This document shows, one piece after another, positions 22,497-31,930 of a DNA stretch of 42,089 nt; position 1 is the stretch's first letter; each line of letters opens with the position of its first letter. Source of the stretch: Streptomyces luteolifulvus (GTDB lineage: Bacteria > Actinomycetota > Actinomycetes > Streptomycetales > Streptomycetaceae). The translations under genes were made by a program, and so were the position numbers. The stretch spans positions 1-42,089 of the forward strand of contig NZ_VZRB01000047.1 in NCBI RefSeq assembly GCF_008806595.1. Direction: 5' to 3'. A model generated the notes under the pieces. It saw only the letters and a list, made by a program, of their open reading frames with translations, ran no database searches and was not told where the DNA came from.

Positions 22497-25292
22497 ATGA
22501 CGTACGGCACCGAGCACAGCATCATCGGCAGACAGGCAGAACGCCGTCAGCTCGCGGCATGGATCGAGGCCTGCCGCAGCGCGAGGAAGGGTGGCGCACT
22601 GCTGCTGACGGGGGATCAGGGAATCGGCAAGACCACACTGATCCGGCACACGACGCACCTCGCGCAGGCCTTCCACACCGTACGCGTGGACGGGGTGCCG
22701 GCGGAACAGAGCCTGGACTACGCGGCGGTTCAGCGACTGGTCCGGCCCTTGGCCGTCGGCGTACGGCGTCTCCCGCCGCACTTGGCCGAGTTGCTGGAGC
22801 GATTACTGCTCGGTCTGCTGCCGCCACCCCGGGATCGGTCACTGACCGCCGTCGCGGTGCTGGCCCTGCTGGCACGGAGCTCCGTCAGGCGCCCGGTGCT
22901 GGTCAGCGTCGACGACCTGCAGTGGGTCGACGCCGAGTCACGTCAGGTCCTGGGCCTTGTGGCCCGTCGGATCAGCACCGAACGGGTCCTGGTCCTTGCT
23001 GCAGCAGACCATGAGGCAGCCAGGCTGATGCCGGGTGTGGCGGTACTTCACCTGACGGGCATGAGCGACCGCGACTGCCTGCGGCTGATCGCACAGCGCC
23101 ACCCGTCGGCGGTGGCGCCCGCCGTAGGCGAAGTACTCGTCCATGCCGCGGGCGGCAATCCGCTGGTCCTTCTGGAGTTCCTACGGACGCTGAGTCCAAG
23201 TCAGCTGGCGGAGCTGCCACGGCTGCCTGACCCACTCCCGCTCGGGCCACGGCTGACCCGGCTCAGCCTCGCGCCGTTGCGCGGGCTTTCCGACGACTGC
23301 CGCCGGCTGCTCACACTGCTGGCCACGGAACCGCGCATGGACCCTCCCATGCTGCACCGAGTGGCCCACATGGCAGCGATCGACCCCGCGGCGTTGACAG
23401 GTGCCGAGGCTGCGGGGCTGGTCACCGTGTCGCGGACGAGCGTGTCCATTCGGGACGCCGCTCTCGCTCGTGCCATCCGCCACAGTCCGGATCTGACCGA
23501 ACGGCATTGGGCACACGAACTGCTGGCGAGGGTGTTCGCTGCCCGTGCCGACGACCGGGGCGGTTGGCACGAGGCGGCTCTGTCGACGGAAGCAGACGCC
23601 GTGCTGGCCGACGAACTGGAGCGCCAGGCTGCCCGGGCGCGCCGTCACGGCCGGCCGTGCCATGCCGCCGTACTGATGGAGCGCTCCGCAGAGCTGACCG
23701 GCGAGGACGGTCAGCGGGCCGGCCGCCTCGTCGCCGCTGCCACCTGCAGCACCATGGCAGGGCGTCTGCGGCGCGCCGCCCATCTGCTGGAGCGTGCAGA
23801 GGCGCTGGACGGCGCGGACCACCCGTCCCTGCGGGGAGACATCGCCTTTCTGCGGGGCGTCCTCTCGCTTCACCAGGGCACACCGGACGACGCCTACCAC
23901 GCGTTGCTGACCGCCGCGGACGTCCTTGCGGACGGCAACACTCCGCTCGCGGCCAAGGCCCTGGCCGCTGCGGGAGAGGCCGGTCTCTGCACGGGAAACG
24001 AGGAGTTACCGGTGCGGGCGGCCCTGCGGGCGCGGGCGTTGCTGGGCGGCTCCATGACCTTGGACGAGCCGGACGCGCAGCTCGCCACGGACTGCCTCCT
24101 CGGAGTCGCCGACTCGTTACGGGGGCTGCCGACTGCCACCGTCCGACTGCGCACGAGCGTCGCACAGGCCGCACAGGCGCAGGACCCGCTCGTGCTGACC
24201 TGGGCAGCCCATGGAGCCCTGTTCATCGCCGACGACGCCCACGCCCGCTCACTGGCAGCACGTGCGGTGGCACTGGCGCGCAGGGCGGGTGACACCCCGG
24301 CAGTCGCGCATGCGATGCAATACCTCGCCTACTCGGAATGCTGGCTGAGCGGACCGGACTCTGCACGGCTCGTCGCGACCGAGGCGCTTCGGCTGGCCCG
24401 CGGCACGGGCCAGATCGTGGGCGTACGCAACCTGATGGGGATGCTGATGCTCGCCGCGGGGCTCGCCGGTGACACCGAGACATGCGAGCAGTACGCGGAT
24501 CGAGTGATCGACGAGGCGGCGGAACACGGGAACGGGCTGGCCTGCGCCCTCGGTCTGTGGGGCCTGGCCCAGGTGGATCTGGCTTCGGGACGCTGGGAGG
24601 AGGCGGCTGCGAAGCTGCGTCGGCTCACCCGTATGAAGCCGGGGCACCCCGGTGTCGCGCTCCAGGCGATGCCCGCTTATGTGGAGGCCGCAGTCCGCGC
24701 CGGACTCCGCCTTCGGGCGGAACGGGCCGCCGCGGCATTCGCGAGGTGGGCGGAGGGGGTCGGCCAGGGCTGGCCGACGGCACTGGTGGCGCAGTGCCGC
24801 GCTGTCCTGGCACACGGAGACCCCGAGGAGCACTTCCGGCTCGCCCTGCGCCTGCACGGGCCCCGTGACCGTGCACTGGAGCAGGCGCGCACCGCCCTCC
24901 TCTACGGCGAGTACCTCAAGCGCGAACGCCGACGGGCGGAGTCCCGTGTCCAGCTCCGGGAGGCGGCGGAGATCTTCCGCAGGCATCGGGCCCGACTGTG
25001 GCTCGACCGGGCCTGTGCCGAGCTGCGCGCCAGCGGTGACAACGCGACTGCTGGAACCGCGGACATCACCCTCCCGGCCGACTCGGCGCTGACGGGCGGT
25101 CTGACCGCCCGTCAGCGCGAGATCATCCGGCTGGTCGCCGCGGGTGCGACCAACAAGGAAGCGGCAGCCCGGCTCTGTCTGAGCCCGCGCACGGTCGACT
25201 ACCACCTTCGCCGTGTCTTCCAGCAGTTGCACATCACTTCGCGCGCCGAACTCATCCGGCGGTTCTGCGCCGAGTCCGTCCGTAGCCGGTGA
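22497..25292 (+). CDS. Large ATP-binding LuxR-family regulator (LAL type)
   Basis: 931 residues; the ATG at 22497 follows CCAGGAGGCGTACGTC. The AAA/STAND ATPase module at the N-terminus has Walker A GDQGIGKTT (residues 39-47) and Walker B VLVSVDDLQWVD. A long helical, TPR-like middle follows, and the GerE/LuxR HTH is at residues ~869-931 (LTARQREIIRLVAAGATNKE ... LSPRTVDYHLRRVF). LAL regulators usually activate antibiotic or catabolic clusters in actinomycetes. It diverges from the TetR gene and could activate the PHM/methyltransferase group. Confidence 0.94.
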   Translation: MTYGTEHSIIGRQAERRQLAAWIEACRSARKGGALLLTGDQGIGKTTLIRHTTHLAQAFHTVRVDGVPAEQSLDYAAVQRLVRPLAVGVRRLPPHLAELLERLLLGLLPPPRDRSLTAVAVLALLARSSVRRPVLVSVDDLQWVDAESRQVLGLVARRISTERVLVLAAADHEAARLMPGVAVLHLTGMSDRDCLRLIAQRHPSAVAPAVGEVLVHAAGGNPLVLLEFLRTLSPSQLAELPRLPDPLPLGPRLTRLSLAPLRGLSDDCRRLLTLLATEPRMDPPMLHRVAHMAAIDPAALTGAEAAGLVTVSRTSVSIRDAALARAIRHSPDLTERHWAHELLARVFAARADDRGGWHEAALSTEADAVLADELERQAARARRHGRPCHAAVLMERSAELTGEDGQRAGRLVAAATCSTMAGRLRRAAHLLERAEALDGADHPSLRGDIAFLRGVLSLHQGTPDDAYHALLTAADVLADGNTPLAAKALAAAGEAGLCTGNEELPVRAALRARALLGGSMTLDEPDAQLATDCLLGVADSLRGLPTATVRLRTSVAQAAQAQDPLVLTWAAHGALFIADDAHARSLAARAVALARRAGDTPAVAHAMQYLAYSECWLSGPDSARLVATEALRLARGTGQIVGVRNLMGMLMLAAGLAGDTETCEQYADRVIDEAAEHGNGLACALGLWGLAQVDLASGRWEEAAAKLRRLTRMKPGHPGVALQAMPAYVEAAVRAGLRLRAERAAAAFARWAEGVGQGWPTALVAQCRAVLAHGDPEEHFRLALRLHGPRDRALEQARTALLYGEYLKRERRRAESRVQLREAAEIFRRHRARLWLDRACAELRASGDNATAGTADITLPADSALTGGLTARQREIIRLVAAGATNKEAAARLCLSPRTVDYHLRRVFQQLHITSRAELIRRFCAESVRSR

Positions 25293-25329
25293 CGGACGAG
25301 CAGGCCGGCCGTTCGGCGTCGCCCCGTGC

Positions 25330-25359
25330 CGTCGGGCCGCGCAGTTGCACGGCCCGACG
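25330..25359. terminator. Bidirectional terminator hairpin
   Basis: Perfect 10-bp stem CGTCGGGCCG / CGGCCCGACG with a 10-nt loop, between the convergent ends of the LuxR-type gene (25292) and the RTX gene (25402). Confidence 0.7.
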
Positions 25360-25401
25360 CCTTTGCTCATTCACGGGATCGGTTCGGATGAAGTGCGGGT
25401 G

Positions 25402-26172
25402 TCAGGGACAGTTGATGGCCGTGTCCCCGGTGTCGCGGTTGCAGGTGTCGAAGCTGAGGCCGCCGTCGAGGCTGTCGTTGGCGAACACGTTGTCCACGGC
25501 GTTGAGGGTGTCGTTGCCCTCGCCGCCGATGTGCGTGTCGTTGCCGCTGCCCCCGGTGACGGTGTCGTTGCCCTGGTCACCCCTGAGGGTGTCGTTGCCG
25601 GAGTCACCGTTCAGGGTGTCGTTGCCTGCACTGCCGTTGATGGTGTCGTTGCCGCCCAGACCGGAGATGGTGTCGTTGCCGGGACCGCCGTTGATGGTGT
25701 CGTTGCCCGGTGTCGCCCGCAGTCCGGTGGCAGCCGGGTCGTCGCCGACCAGCCGGTCCGCCCGGGGGCCGCCGTTGAGGCGGTCGTCACCGTCACCGCC
25801 GATCACCGTCCCGGCGGCCTCCAGGTTCGGGGAGATGGCGACGTCGTCGTCGGCGTCCTTGGCATTGACCCGTATCGATGCGACAGGCAGCGGGCATTCT
25901 GCCGTGTGCGTCGCCGTCAGCTGACACGGGGCGACCGCGGACACGATGTCTCCCTCGTCCATCACCACAACAACGTTGCCCTGGCGCCGGATGGTGATGT
26001 CGTTCGCCACACCCTCGTCGGCCGTGACGGTCAGGGTGTCACCCACCTCCTGAACCACCGTGGTACCGGCAAGGACTCCACCGGGGGCCGCACCGGCGGC
26101 GGCTCCGGCCGACGGAGCACAGGCGAGTGCGGCGATCGCACCCAGGATGGTGCAGATGCTTCTTGCCCTCAT
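25402..26172 (-). CDS. Secreted RTX-like calcium-binding repeat protein 1
   Basis: 256 residues with a signal peptide (residues 1 to ~26). An N-terminal ~90-residue beta-like region is followed by about ten GGxGNDTxxG nonapeptide-type repeats (GGPGNDTISGLGGNDTINGS and similar), typical of Ca2+-binding parallel beta-rolls. A short C-terminal cap (NAVDNVFANDSLDGG ... TCNRDTGDTAINCP) carries two Cys. There is no catalytic domain. Such stand-alone actinobacterial RTX proteins are probably structural or surface proteins. It is a paralogue of the next gene on the same strand, 64 nt away. The repeats appear in the DNA as a 27-nt period with GGTGTCGTTGCC. Confidence 0.85.
   Translation of the reverse strand: MRARSICTILGAIAALACAPSAGAAAGAAPGGVLAGTTVVQEVGDTLTVTADEGVANDITIRRQGNVVVVMDEGDIVSAVAPCQLTATHTAECPLPVASIRVNAKDADDDVAISPNLEAAGTVIGGDGDDRLNGGPRADRLVGDDPAATGLRATPGNDTINGGPGNDTISGLGGNDTINGSAGNDTLNGDSGNDTLRGDQGNDTVTGGSGNDTHIGGEGNDTLNAVDNVFANDSLDGGLSFDTCNRDTGDTAINCP
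25500..25710. repeat. 27-nt-period coding repeat of RTX motifs
   Basis: GGTGTCGTTGCC recurs at 27-nt steps in frame with the GNDT codons of the RTX gene. It is a protein-level repeat, not a CRISPR or satellite array. Confidence 0.75.
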
Positions 26173-26236
26173 CGGTGCCCGCCTTCGTGTCGTCTCGTCG
26201 TGGACCAGGCACTGCCGTGCTGCTCACTCGCGCCCA

Positions 26237-27013
26237 TCAGGGGCACCCGCTCACGTTGTCACCCAAGTCGGCGCGGCAGTCGTCCACATCAGCGCCGCCT
26301 GCGACATAGTCGTTGCCGCTGACGTTGTCCACGGCGTCGATCGTGTCCCGGCCGCTGCCGCCCTCGGCGTAGTCGTTGCCGGAGCCGGCAACGATCTGCT
26401 CGTTGCCGCTGCCGCCGTAGATCACATCGTTGCCGGAACTGCCGTCGACGATGTCCGGGCCACCGCGTCCCTCGATGGAGTCATTGCCGGCGCCGCCGAA
26501 GATCCGGTCCGCCTCGGCTCCCCCGGTCAGCGTGTCGTTGCCCGCACCGCCGGAGAGAAAGTCGGATCCCTCCTCGCCTTCGAGGGTGTCGTTGGCAGAC
26601 CCCCCGTAGAGGTTGTCGTTGCCGGCGCCGCCGATCAGGGTGACGCCGACTGTCGCCAGCGAGGAGGTGACCCCGTCGTCCTGGTCGCCGGCGTTGACCA
26701 CGAGTTCACTGGTGTTGACGGCCGTACAGGCGACCTCGGTCGTGCTGATGGCGGCGCAGTCGCCGGACGGTGCGACCGTGTCTCCGGTGTCTCTGATCCT
26801 GATGCTGTTGCCGGCCTGCCAGACGGTGATCGTGTTGCCGCGTCCGACCCCGGCGGTGACCGTGATGGTGGAACCGGTCTTGTTCACCAGGGTCGTGGCG
26901 AAAATGTCTGAGGCCGGGGGGACGGAGGCCGCACCGGCCACGCCCGTGAGGCACAGATGGAAACCGCACACCGTGGCCAGAAGTGCCACGGTGCGATGAA
27001 CTCTTCTCCTCAT
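26237..27013 (-). CDS. Secreted RTX-like calcium-binding repeat protein 2
   Basis: 258 residues from an ATG at 27013, with AGGGGG upstream. A signal peptide ending near AGAA is followed by the same N-terminal region as its downstream paralogue (TITVTAGVGRGNTITVWQAG), then repeats such as GGAGNDNLYGGSANDTLEGE and the same C-terminal cap (VDNVSGNDYVAGGADVDDC). The repeats are more diverged than in protein 1. The two genes look like an old tandem duplication and may be co-transcribed. Confidence 0.85.
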   Translation of the reverse strand: MRRRVHRTVALLATVCGFHLCLTGVAGAASVPPASDIFATTLVNKTGSTITVTAGVGRGNTITVWQAGNSIRIRDTGDTVAPSGDCAAISTTEVACTAVNTSELVVNAGDQDDGVTSSLATVGVTLIGGAGNDNLYGGSANDTLEGEEGSDFLSGGAGNDTLTGGAEADRIFGGAGNDSIEGRGGPDIVDGSSGNDVIYGGSGNEQIVAGSGNDYAEGGSGRDTIDAVDNVSGNDYVAGGADVDDCRADLGDNVSGCP

Positions 27014-27894
27014 GAACTACCCCCTGACAATGGGAACTTTTAATTCGATCTCATGGCCGGGCGCATTGCTTTCCGGCCGTAACGGCCGGTGCTCGTTCAG
27101 GACCCGATTTCCGGCCGCCGCGGCATGGAAGAGACATACCGGGGTGGAAAGTTCTGGGCATATGGGGTGCGACCCGTCCCGGCCCGACGGCCGGATCCTT
27201 GGCGCGCTCTCAACAGTCCTCGACCAGGCCCTCCCCTCCGACCCATGACCGACGCCCGCTCGGCCCCGCGATCCGCCCCGGACGCCTGAGCACCCAGAGC
27301 ATGCCGGGATCCGAAGCCGTACTGAAGCCGAATTACCGCCATTGCCGAATGCGCCATCTCCGCGCGTGGATCGCCGGCCCGCCCCCGGTTCAGGGATGCC
27401 CCACGCGCTCGTCGACCTTGGGATTTGCAACAGCCCGCGGCGTGTCAATGCGCGATTCAGCAGTACGGCATTGAATTAGTTACGGGCCGCTTCCGTCATC
27501 CCGGCCGCAAGCCGCTGCCGGACCGGCAAGTGCCGTGCGGGGCGCAGGCCGCGGGATGGGAACAGGGCCGACTTCCGGCAGCGGCGGCACGAGGCGCTGC
27601 CGGCAGAGCTGAACGCGGCGGCGACCGGACTGGCGGGGGCCACGAACCAGCGCCCGGCCGCATCCCGGCCCACTGCCACCGTGCTCGGCGTTGCCCCTCG
27701 GGCAGCGGGCGAGACCGGACGATGTCCAACGGATCGGCCACCTTGGCGGCCGGAACAGGACCCTCGTCGACCTGGATATCGCCTTCGAGCAGCTCGGCGG
27801 CGTGCCGCAGGAACCTGCTGCTGGGCGCGGATGCGAGGCCCGCCGCCGGTACCGGTAAGTGGAGCCGCGAGCTGCGGGAAGGCAGGCTTAGTGC
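27014..27894. other. Long intergenic region
   Basis: About 880 nt between divergent genes with no convincing coding frame. It holds an AT-rich patch just upstream of the RTX gene (27014-27050) and a palindrome CCGGCCG-TAA-CGGCCGG at 27073-27089. Several open frames at 27425-27960 on both strands lack codon bias and recognisable motifs. They might be decayed genes. Confidence 0.5.
27073..27089. promoter_or_regulatory. Perfect 7-bp palindrome upstream of RTX genes
   Basis: CCGGCCG-TAA-CGGCCGG lies about 60 nt upstream of the RTX gene start at 27013, next to an AT-rich tract. It could be an operator or a hairpin in the leader. Confidence 0.35.
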
Positions 27895-29076
27895 ATGCAG
27901 ACGCTCTTGCGCTCACCCCGTCCGCCGGGAGCAGGCAGTCACAGCCGGGTCCTCCTCACGTTGATGCAGTGCGTGCCCTTCCTGATCGCGCTGGCCGTTC
28001 TGATCATCGAGCTCACGCCTGCCCACTTCATCTATACCGGTCCCCTGCTCACGGCGATGCCCGCGCTGGCGGCGGTGACGATGGGCCCCAGGGGCACCAT
28101 GGCGGCGGCGGCTCTCGCGCTGGCCGTCAGTGTGACCACGGCGACCTACAACCAGGCATGGGGCACCCTGCAGGTCTATACGAATTTTCTGGCTCTGGCT
28201 CTGGTCTCCGTGGCCGGTTTCATCACGAGCAGCGCCATGCAGACGCGCAGGCAGAGAGAGCTGGACCAGGTCCGCCGGATCGCCGTGGCGGCACAGGAGG
28301 TGGTGCTGCGGCCCATACCCGCGCGACTGGGCCCGGTGCAGGCGGCCAGCCTGTGCCTCGCGGCCGGAACGGGGGCACAGGTGGGTGGTGATCTGTACGA
28401 GGCCGTGCAGACGCGGTACGGCGTCCGGATGATCGTGGGGGACGTCCGGGGCAAGGGGCTGTCCGCGGTGCGAGCCGTCGCGGTGACGCTGGGAGCGTTC
28501 CGGGAGGCGGCGCACTACGAGGAGGACCTGGTCGAGCTCATGAACCACTGCTCGGCTGCGTTGCGACGGGAAGCCGCCGTGCCGGGTGAGTACGGTCAGG
28601 ACGTTCTGCTCGAAGGATTCGTCACGGCTCTCATCGCACAGGTGCCGGACGAACCGGTGGTACAGCTCGTCAACCGTGGGCATCCTCCTCCCTTGCTGGT
28701 GCACCACGGCAGAACCACGACACTGATGCCGACCTCGCCACTGCCGCCTCTCGGCCTGGAAGACCTCGCCACCGGCCCTCCCGCCAAAACTGAGAGCTAT
28801 CCGTTCATCCCGGGTGACCGTCTGCTGCTGTACACCGACGGCGTGATCGAGGCACGCAATCGCGACGGCGACTTTTTCGCCCTGCCGGAGACCATGGAGC
28901 GGATGCGCGCCCGCACCACCCCGCGCGAGTTCCTGGATCAACTCCACCAGCAGTTGATCCACCACACCGGGGGCGACCTGGCGGACGATGTGGCGATGAT
29001 CCTCGCCGACCGGCTCACCGGCGCCACTGGGTCCGACGGCGTGGGCCCGCCGGGACCCCAGCGCTCATTGCCGTGA
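27895..29076 (+). CDS. Membrane-bound PP2C/SpoIIE-type serine phosphatase
   Basis: 393 residues. Three to four hydrophobic segments fill residues ~20-115 (VPFLIALAVLIIELTP, LTAMPALAAVTMG and others). After a short linker comes the SpoIIE/RsbU phosphatase domain: GAQVGGDLYEAV, MIVGDVRGKGLSAV, VNRGHPPPLLVHHG, DRLLLYTDGVIEARN and DDVAMILADR, which include the metal-binding Asp residues. These enzymes dephosphorylate anti-sigma antagonist proteins and so switch on alternative sigma factors. The first of three phosphatases in a 7-kb block. Confidence 0.92.
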   Translation: MQTLLRSPRPPGAGSHSRVLLTLMQCVPFLIALAVLIIELTPAHFIYTGPLLTAMPALAAVTMGPRGTMAAAALALAVSVTTATYNQAWGTLQVYTNFLALALVSVAGFITSSAMQTRRQRELDQVRRIAVAAQEVVLRPIPARLGPVQAASLCLAAGTGAQVGGDLYEAVQTRYGVRMIVGDVRGKGLSAVRAVAVTLGAFREAAHYEEDLVELMNHCSAALRREAAVPGEYGQDVLLEGFVTALIAQVPDEPVVQLVNRGHPPPLLVHHGRTTTLMPTSPLPPLGLEDLATGPPAKTESYPFIPGDRLLLYTDGVIEARNRDGDFFALPETMERMRARTTPREFLDQLHQQLIHHTGGDLADDVAMILADRLTGATGSDGVGPPGPQRSLP

Positions 29077-29154
29077 CGGAGCCGCAGGATGTGGCGGAGA
29101 ACATCGTCGTGGATAAGCGGAGCATCGCTGGACGCGCTCGCCGGGCCGGGTGCC

Positions 29155-29196
29155 GATCAATGGGGACACCGAACAGATCACTGGGGACAATGAACA
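29155..29196. repeat. Imperfect 21-bp direct repeat
   Basis: GATCAATGGGGACACCGAACA (29155-29175) is followed at once by a copy with three differences (29176-29196). It sits between the convergent ends of two phosphatase genes. It may be an element end or a regulator site; its function is unknown. Confidence 0.6.
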
Positions 29197-29228
29197 GTGG
29201 TCGTGCTGCTTGCCGGCCGTCGTGCCGG

Positions 29229-31772
29229 TCAGTGGACCGGGGCGGTCCTGCACGCCGCGGGCGATGAGCCGGTCGTCGGGACGCCGGGTGTATTCGATGG
29301 TGCCGGGGCGTCCGCCTCCGAACTGGGCAGGGGCAGTTCCGCCCAGATGATCTTTCCCTCTCCGGTGTAGCGGGTGCCCCAGCGCAGCGCGAACTGGGCC
29401 ACGAGGAACAGCCCTCGGCCCCCTTCCTCGACGACATGGGCCCGTCGCATGCGCGGAGAGGTGCTGCTGTGATCGGAGACCGCACAGATCAGCCGGTTCC
29501 GGCCCCGGATCAGGCGGAGCGCGATGGGGCCCCGGGCGTGCCGGATCGCGTTGGTGACCAGCTCGCTGACGATCAGCTCCGTGGAGAACGCCAGCTCCTC
29601 CAGCTGCCACTGCGCAAGGCGGTCATTGGTCAGCGCCCGCGCCTGTCCCACGGCGGTCGGTTCGAACGGCAGGTTCCAGGAGGCGACGTTGTCGACGGAC
29701 AGCGGGCGCGGGCGGGCCACGAGAAAGGCGACGTCGTCCCGGGGGCGGTCCTGCAACAGGATCCGCTCCATGCCGCCGCAGATTTCCTCCAGGGGGCGGT
29801 CCGGGTGAGCGAGCGCGAAGCTCAGCCGTTCCAGGCCGATGTCCGGATCGCCGTCGGAGGCCGTGATCAGGCCGTCGGTGTACAGGGCGAGGATGGAGCC
29901 TTCCGGAACTTCCACCTCGGCCGACTCGAACGGCAGCCCGCCGACGCCCAAGGGAGGACCCGCCGGGATGTCCGGAAACTCCACGGCCTTCTCGAGGTGG
30001 GCGAGGGCGGGTGGCGGATGGCCCGCACGAGCGAATGTGGCGCGGCACGTGACGGGATCGTAGACGCCGTACAGGCAGGTGGCACCGACCACGCCCTCGA
30101 CGCCGAAGGGGTGCGCCGATTCAGCCTCTCCTGCCAGACGGTTGACGAGGTCGTCGAGGTGGGAGAGCAGTTCGTCGGGCGGCAGATCCAGGTCGGCCAG
30201 CGTGTGGACGGCGGTACGGAGCCGTCCCATCGTGGCTGCGGCTCGCAGGCCGTGGCCGATGACGTCCCCGACGACCAGCCCCACCCGGGCGCAGGCCAGA
30301 GGCAGGACATCGAACCAGTCACCGCCGACTCCTGCCTCGGCGTCAGCGGGGAGATATCGGTAGGCGGTCTCCACGTCCGTGTGGGTGGGCAGTTCGTGCG
30401 GCAGGAGGCTCCGCTGCAGAGTGAGCGCGGACTGGTGCTCGCGGGTGTACCGGCGCGCGTTGTCGATGCATACGGCGGCACGGGCGGCGAGTTCCTCGAC
30501 AAGCAGCAGGTCTTCGGCGGCGAAGGCATCTGGGTTGCGCCAGCGCATGAGGGTGGCCACCCCCATGGTGATGCCCCGTGCCCGCAGCGGAACCACGAGG
30601 TGCGAATGGATGCCCAGCTTGCGCATGCGTGCGCTGCGCTCGTAATCCTGCAGCAGCCACGGGCTGGACAGGTCCAGGACGGCGTTCAGTATGGGACGCT
30701 CATCCGCCAGGCACAGCCACTGCGGGGAGCCCTCCGGATAGTGGACCGTCCGGCCGGGCGGGACGACGGCTTCGGGCAGGTCCTCCCGGACGGAGCGGTG
30801 GACGGCCCGGCGCACATCGCCTGGTCGACCCGCGGACCGAGCCCTGGGTTCCCGGCCGGCAAGTACGTCGCGGAGCAGGTCGACGGCGGTGAAGTCGGCG
30901 ACCCCGGGCACCAGGACCTCGGCCAGTTCCTGGACCGTACGGCGGAGGTCGAGCGTGCTGCCGATCAGAACGCTGGCCTCGTTGAGCAGAGCGAGGCGCC
31001 GTTGCGCGCGGTGGAGGTCGGTGACATCCACCGACTCCTGGCACACTCCCAGCGGCCGGCCTGCTGCGTCCTGCAGCCGGTAGCAGGACAGGGACCACAC
31101 ATGTTCATGGTCCGGATCCGCAAGAGGGCGGCACCGGTAATGGAGGCCTTCGACGGTCTGCCCGGTCTCGAGAACCCTGCTCATGATCTGCGTTATCGAG
31201 GACGGGTACTGCGCAGACAGGACCTGGCCCCCGGGGTACAGCTCGTCTCCGCTGCGTCCCCTGTACAGGCCGAACGCGCCGGGGAGTTCCTGCCGGGCCG
31301 CCGAGTTCGCCCACACGACTCGCAGGTCGGGACCGTAGATCGTCAGTGCGACGGAGGACTGCGTGGCGACGGCGTGCAGCAACGCCTGTTGCATCTGCCA
31401 CGATCCGAGGTCCTCGGCGTCCGTGAGCAGCAGGAGGAAGACCGGCCCGGCCACCGTCTCCGGGAGCCGGCGGCAGACTGCCGCCACCCGTAGCAAACGG
31501 CCAGAACGGTGACGGAGAGTGATGCCTTCGCCATGCTCAGGAGTCGAGTGGTGCATGAGGCGCCCCACGGCCCCTGCCCCGTCCGCCGGTGCCGCCACGG
31601 CGTCGACCGACCGTCCGAGCACCTCCTGCGCGCCGTAGCCGAGCAGCTGCTCGGCCTCCGGACTCCAGCCAGTCACCAACCCCCGGCCATCCAGCATCAC
31701 AGTGGCAGCCCGCGTACCCCTCAGAGGGTCGCCGAGGGCAGCCGCTCCCGGTCCACTCGATGGTGTGGTCAT
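29229..31772 (-). CDS. PAS-PAS-GAF-PP2C-HATPase multidomain signalling protein
   Basis: 847 residues from the ATG at 31772; an upstream in-frame start at 31871 is less likely. Domains in order: PAS (about 15-125, LDGRGLVTGWSPEAEQLLGY), a second PAS (about 140-255, with YRLQDAAGRPLGVCQESVDVTD), GAF (about 260-450), SpoIIE/PP2C phosphatase (about 460-690, VGGDWFDVLPL, VVGDVIGHGLRAAATMGRLR, LYTDGLITASDGD) and an RsbW-like HATPase (about 710-820, ELIVSELVTNAIRHARGPIA and GGRGLFLVAQFA). Having both a phosphatase and an anti-sigma-type kinase module in one chain is common in Streptomyces and suggests control of an anti-sigma/antagonist cycle by light, redox or small ligands. It diverges from the gene at 32070. 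Confidence 0.93.
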   Translation of the reverse strand: MTTPSSGPGAAALGDPLRGTRAATVMLDGRGLVTGWSPEAEQLLGYGAQEVLGRSVDAVAAPADGAGAVGRLMHHSTPEHGEGITLRHRSGRLLRVAAVCRRLPETVAGPVFLLLLTDAEDLGSWQMQQALLHAVATQSSVALTIYGPDLRVVWANSAARQELPGAFGLYRGRSGDELYPGGQVLSAQYPSSITQIMSRVLETGQTVEGLHYRCRPLADPDHEHVWSLSCYRLQDAAGRPLGVCQESVDVTDLHRAQRRLALLNEASVLIGSTLDLRRTVQELAEVLVPGVADFTAVDLLRDVLAGREPRARSAGRPGDVRRAVHRSVREDLPEAVVPPGRTVHYPEGSPQWLCLADERPILNAVLDLSSPWLLQDYERSARMRKLGIHSHLVVPLRARGITMGVATLMRWRNPDAFAAEDLLLVEELAARAAVCIDNARRYTREHQSALTLQRSLLPHELPTHTDVETAYRYLPADAEAGVGGDWFDVLPLACARVGLVVGDVIGHGLRAAATMGRLRTAVHTLADLDLPPDELLSHLDDLVNRLAGEAESAHPFGVEGVVGATCLYGVYDPVTCRATFARAGHPPPALAHLEKAVEFPDIPAGPPLGVGGLPFESAEVEVPEGSILALYTDGLITASDGDPDIGLERLSFALAHPDRPLEEICGGMERILLQDRPRDDVAFLVARPRPLSVDNVASWNLPFEPTAVGQARALTNDRLAQWQLEELAFSTELIVSELVTNAIRHARGPIALRLIRGRNRLICAVSDHSSTSPRMRRAHVVEEGGRGLFLVAQFALRWGTRYTGEGKIIWAELPLPSSEADAPAPSNTPGVPTTGSSPAACRTAPVH

Positions 31773-31889
31773 CGCACGTCCGTCCTCACCAACCCCCTTG
31801 GCCGCCGGGCAGGCCTGTGTTCCTCCCCTCAAGGATCGACCTACAGAAGATCCGGCACAAACGCCCAGCACAGTCCGTCCCTAACTTTC

Positions 31890-31930
31890 CCCACGAAAGG
31901 TGCTGAGCCCCCCACGTAAGGTGCTGAGCC
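31890..31930. promoter_or_regulatory. 21-bp-period direct repeat between divergent phosphatase genes
   Basis: CCCACGAAAGGTGCTGAGCC (31890-31909) and CCCACGTAAGGTGCTGAGCC (31911-31930) differ at one base. The spacing of two helical turns places both on the same face of the DNA. They lie 118 nt before the minus-strand start and 140 nt before the plus-strand start. This is the layout of an operator bound by a tandem dimer, or of activator half-sites. Confidence 0.6.

Noticed and set aside
25500..25710. Regular repeats suggesting a CRISPR array
   Set aside because: The 27-nt period is in frame with GNDT codons of an RTX protein and has no unique spacers.
27425..27964. 180-codon plus-strand open frame before the membrane phosphatase gene
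   Set aside because: Its codons lack the usual third-position bias, it overlaps the phosphatase start in another frame, and no motif was seen.
29436..31493. 685-codon plus-strand open frame opposite the PAS-GAF-PP2C-HATPase gene
   Set aside because: The minus-strand frame has clear domain motifs; this one has none and is a GC shadow.
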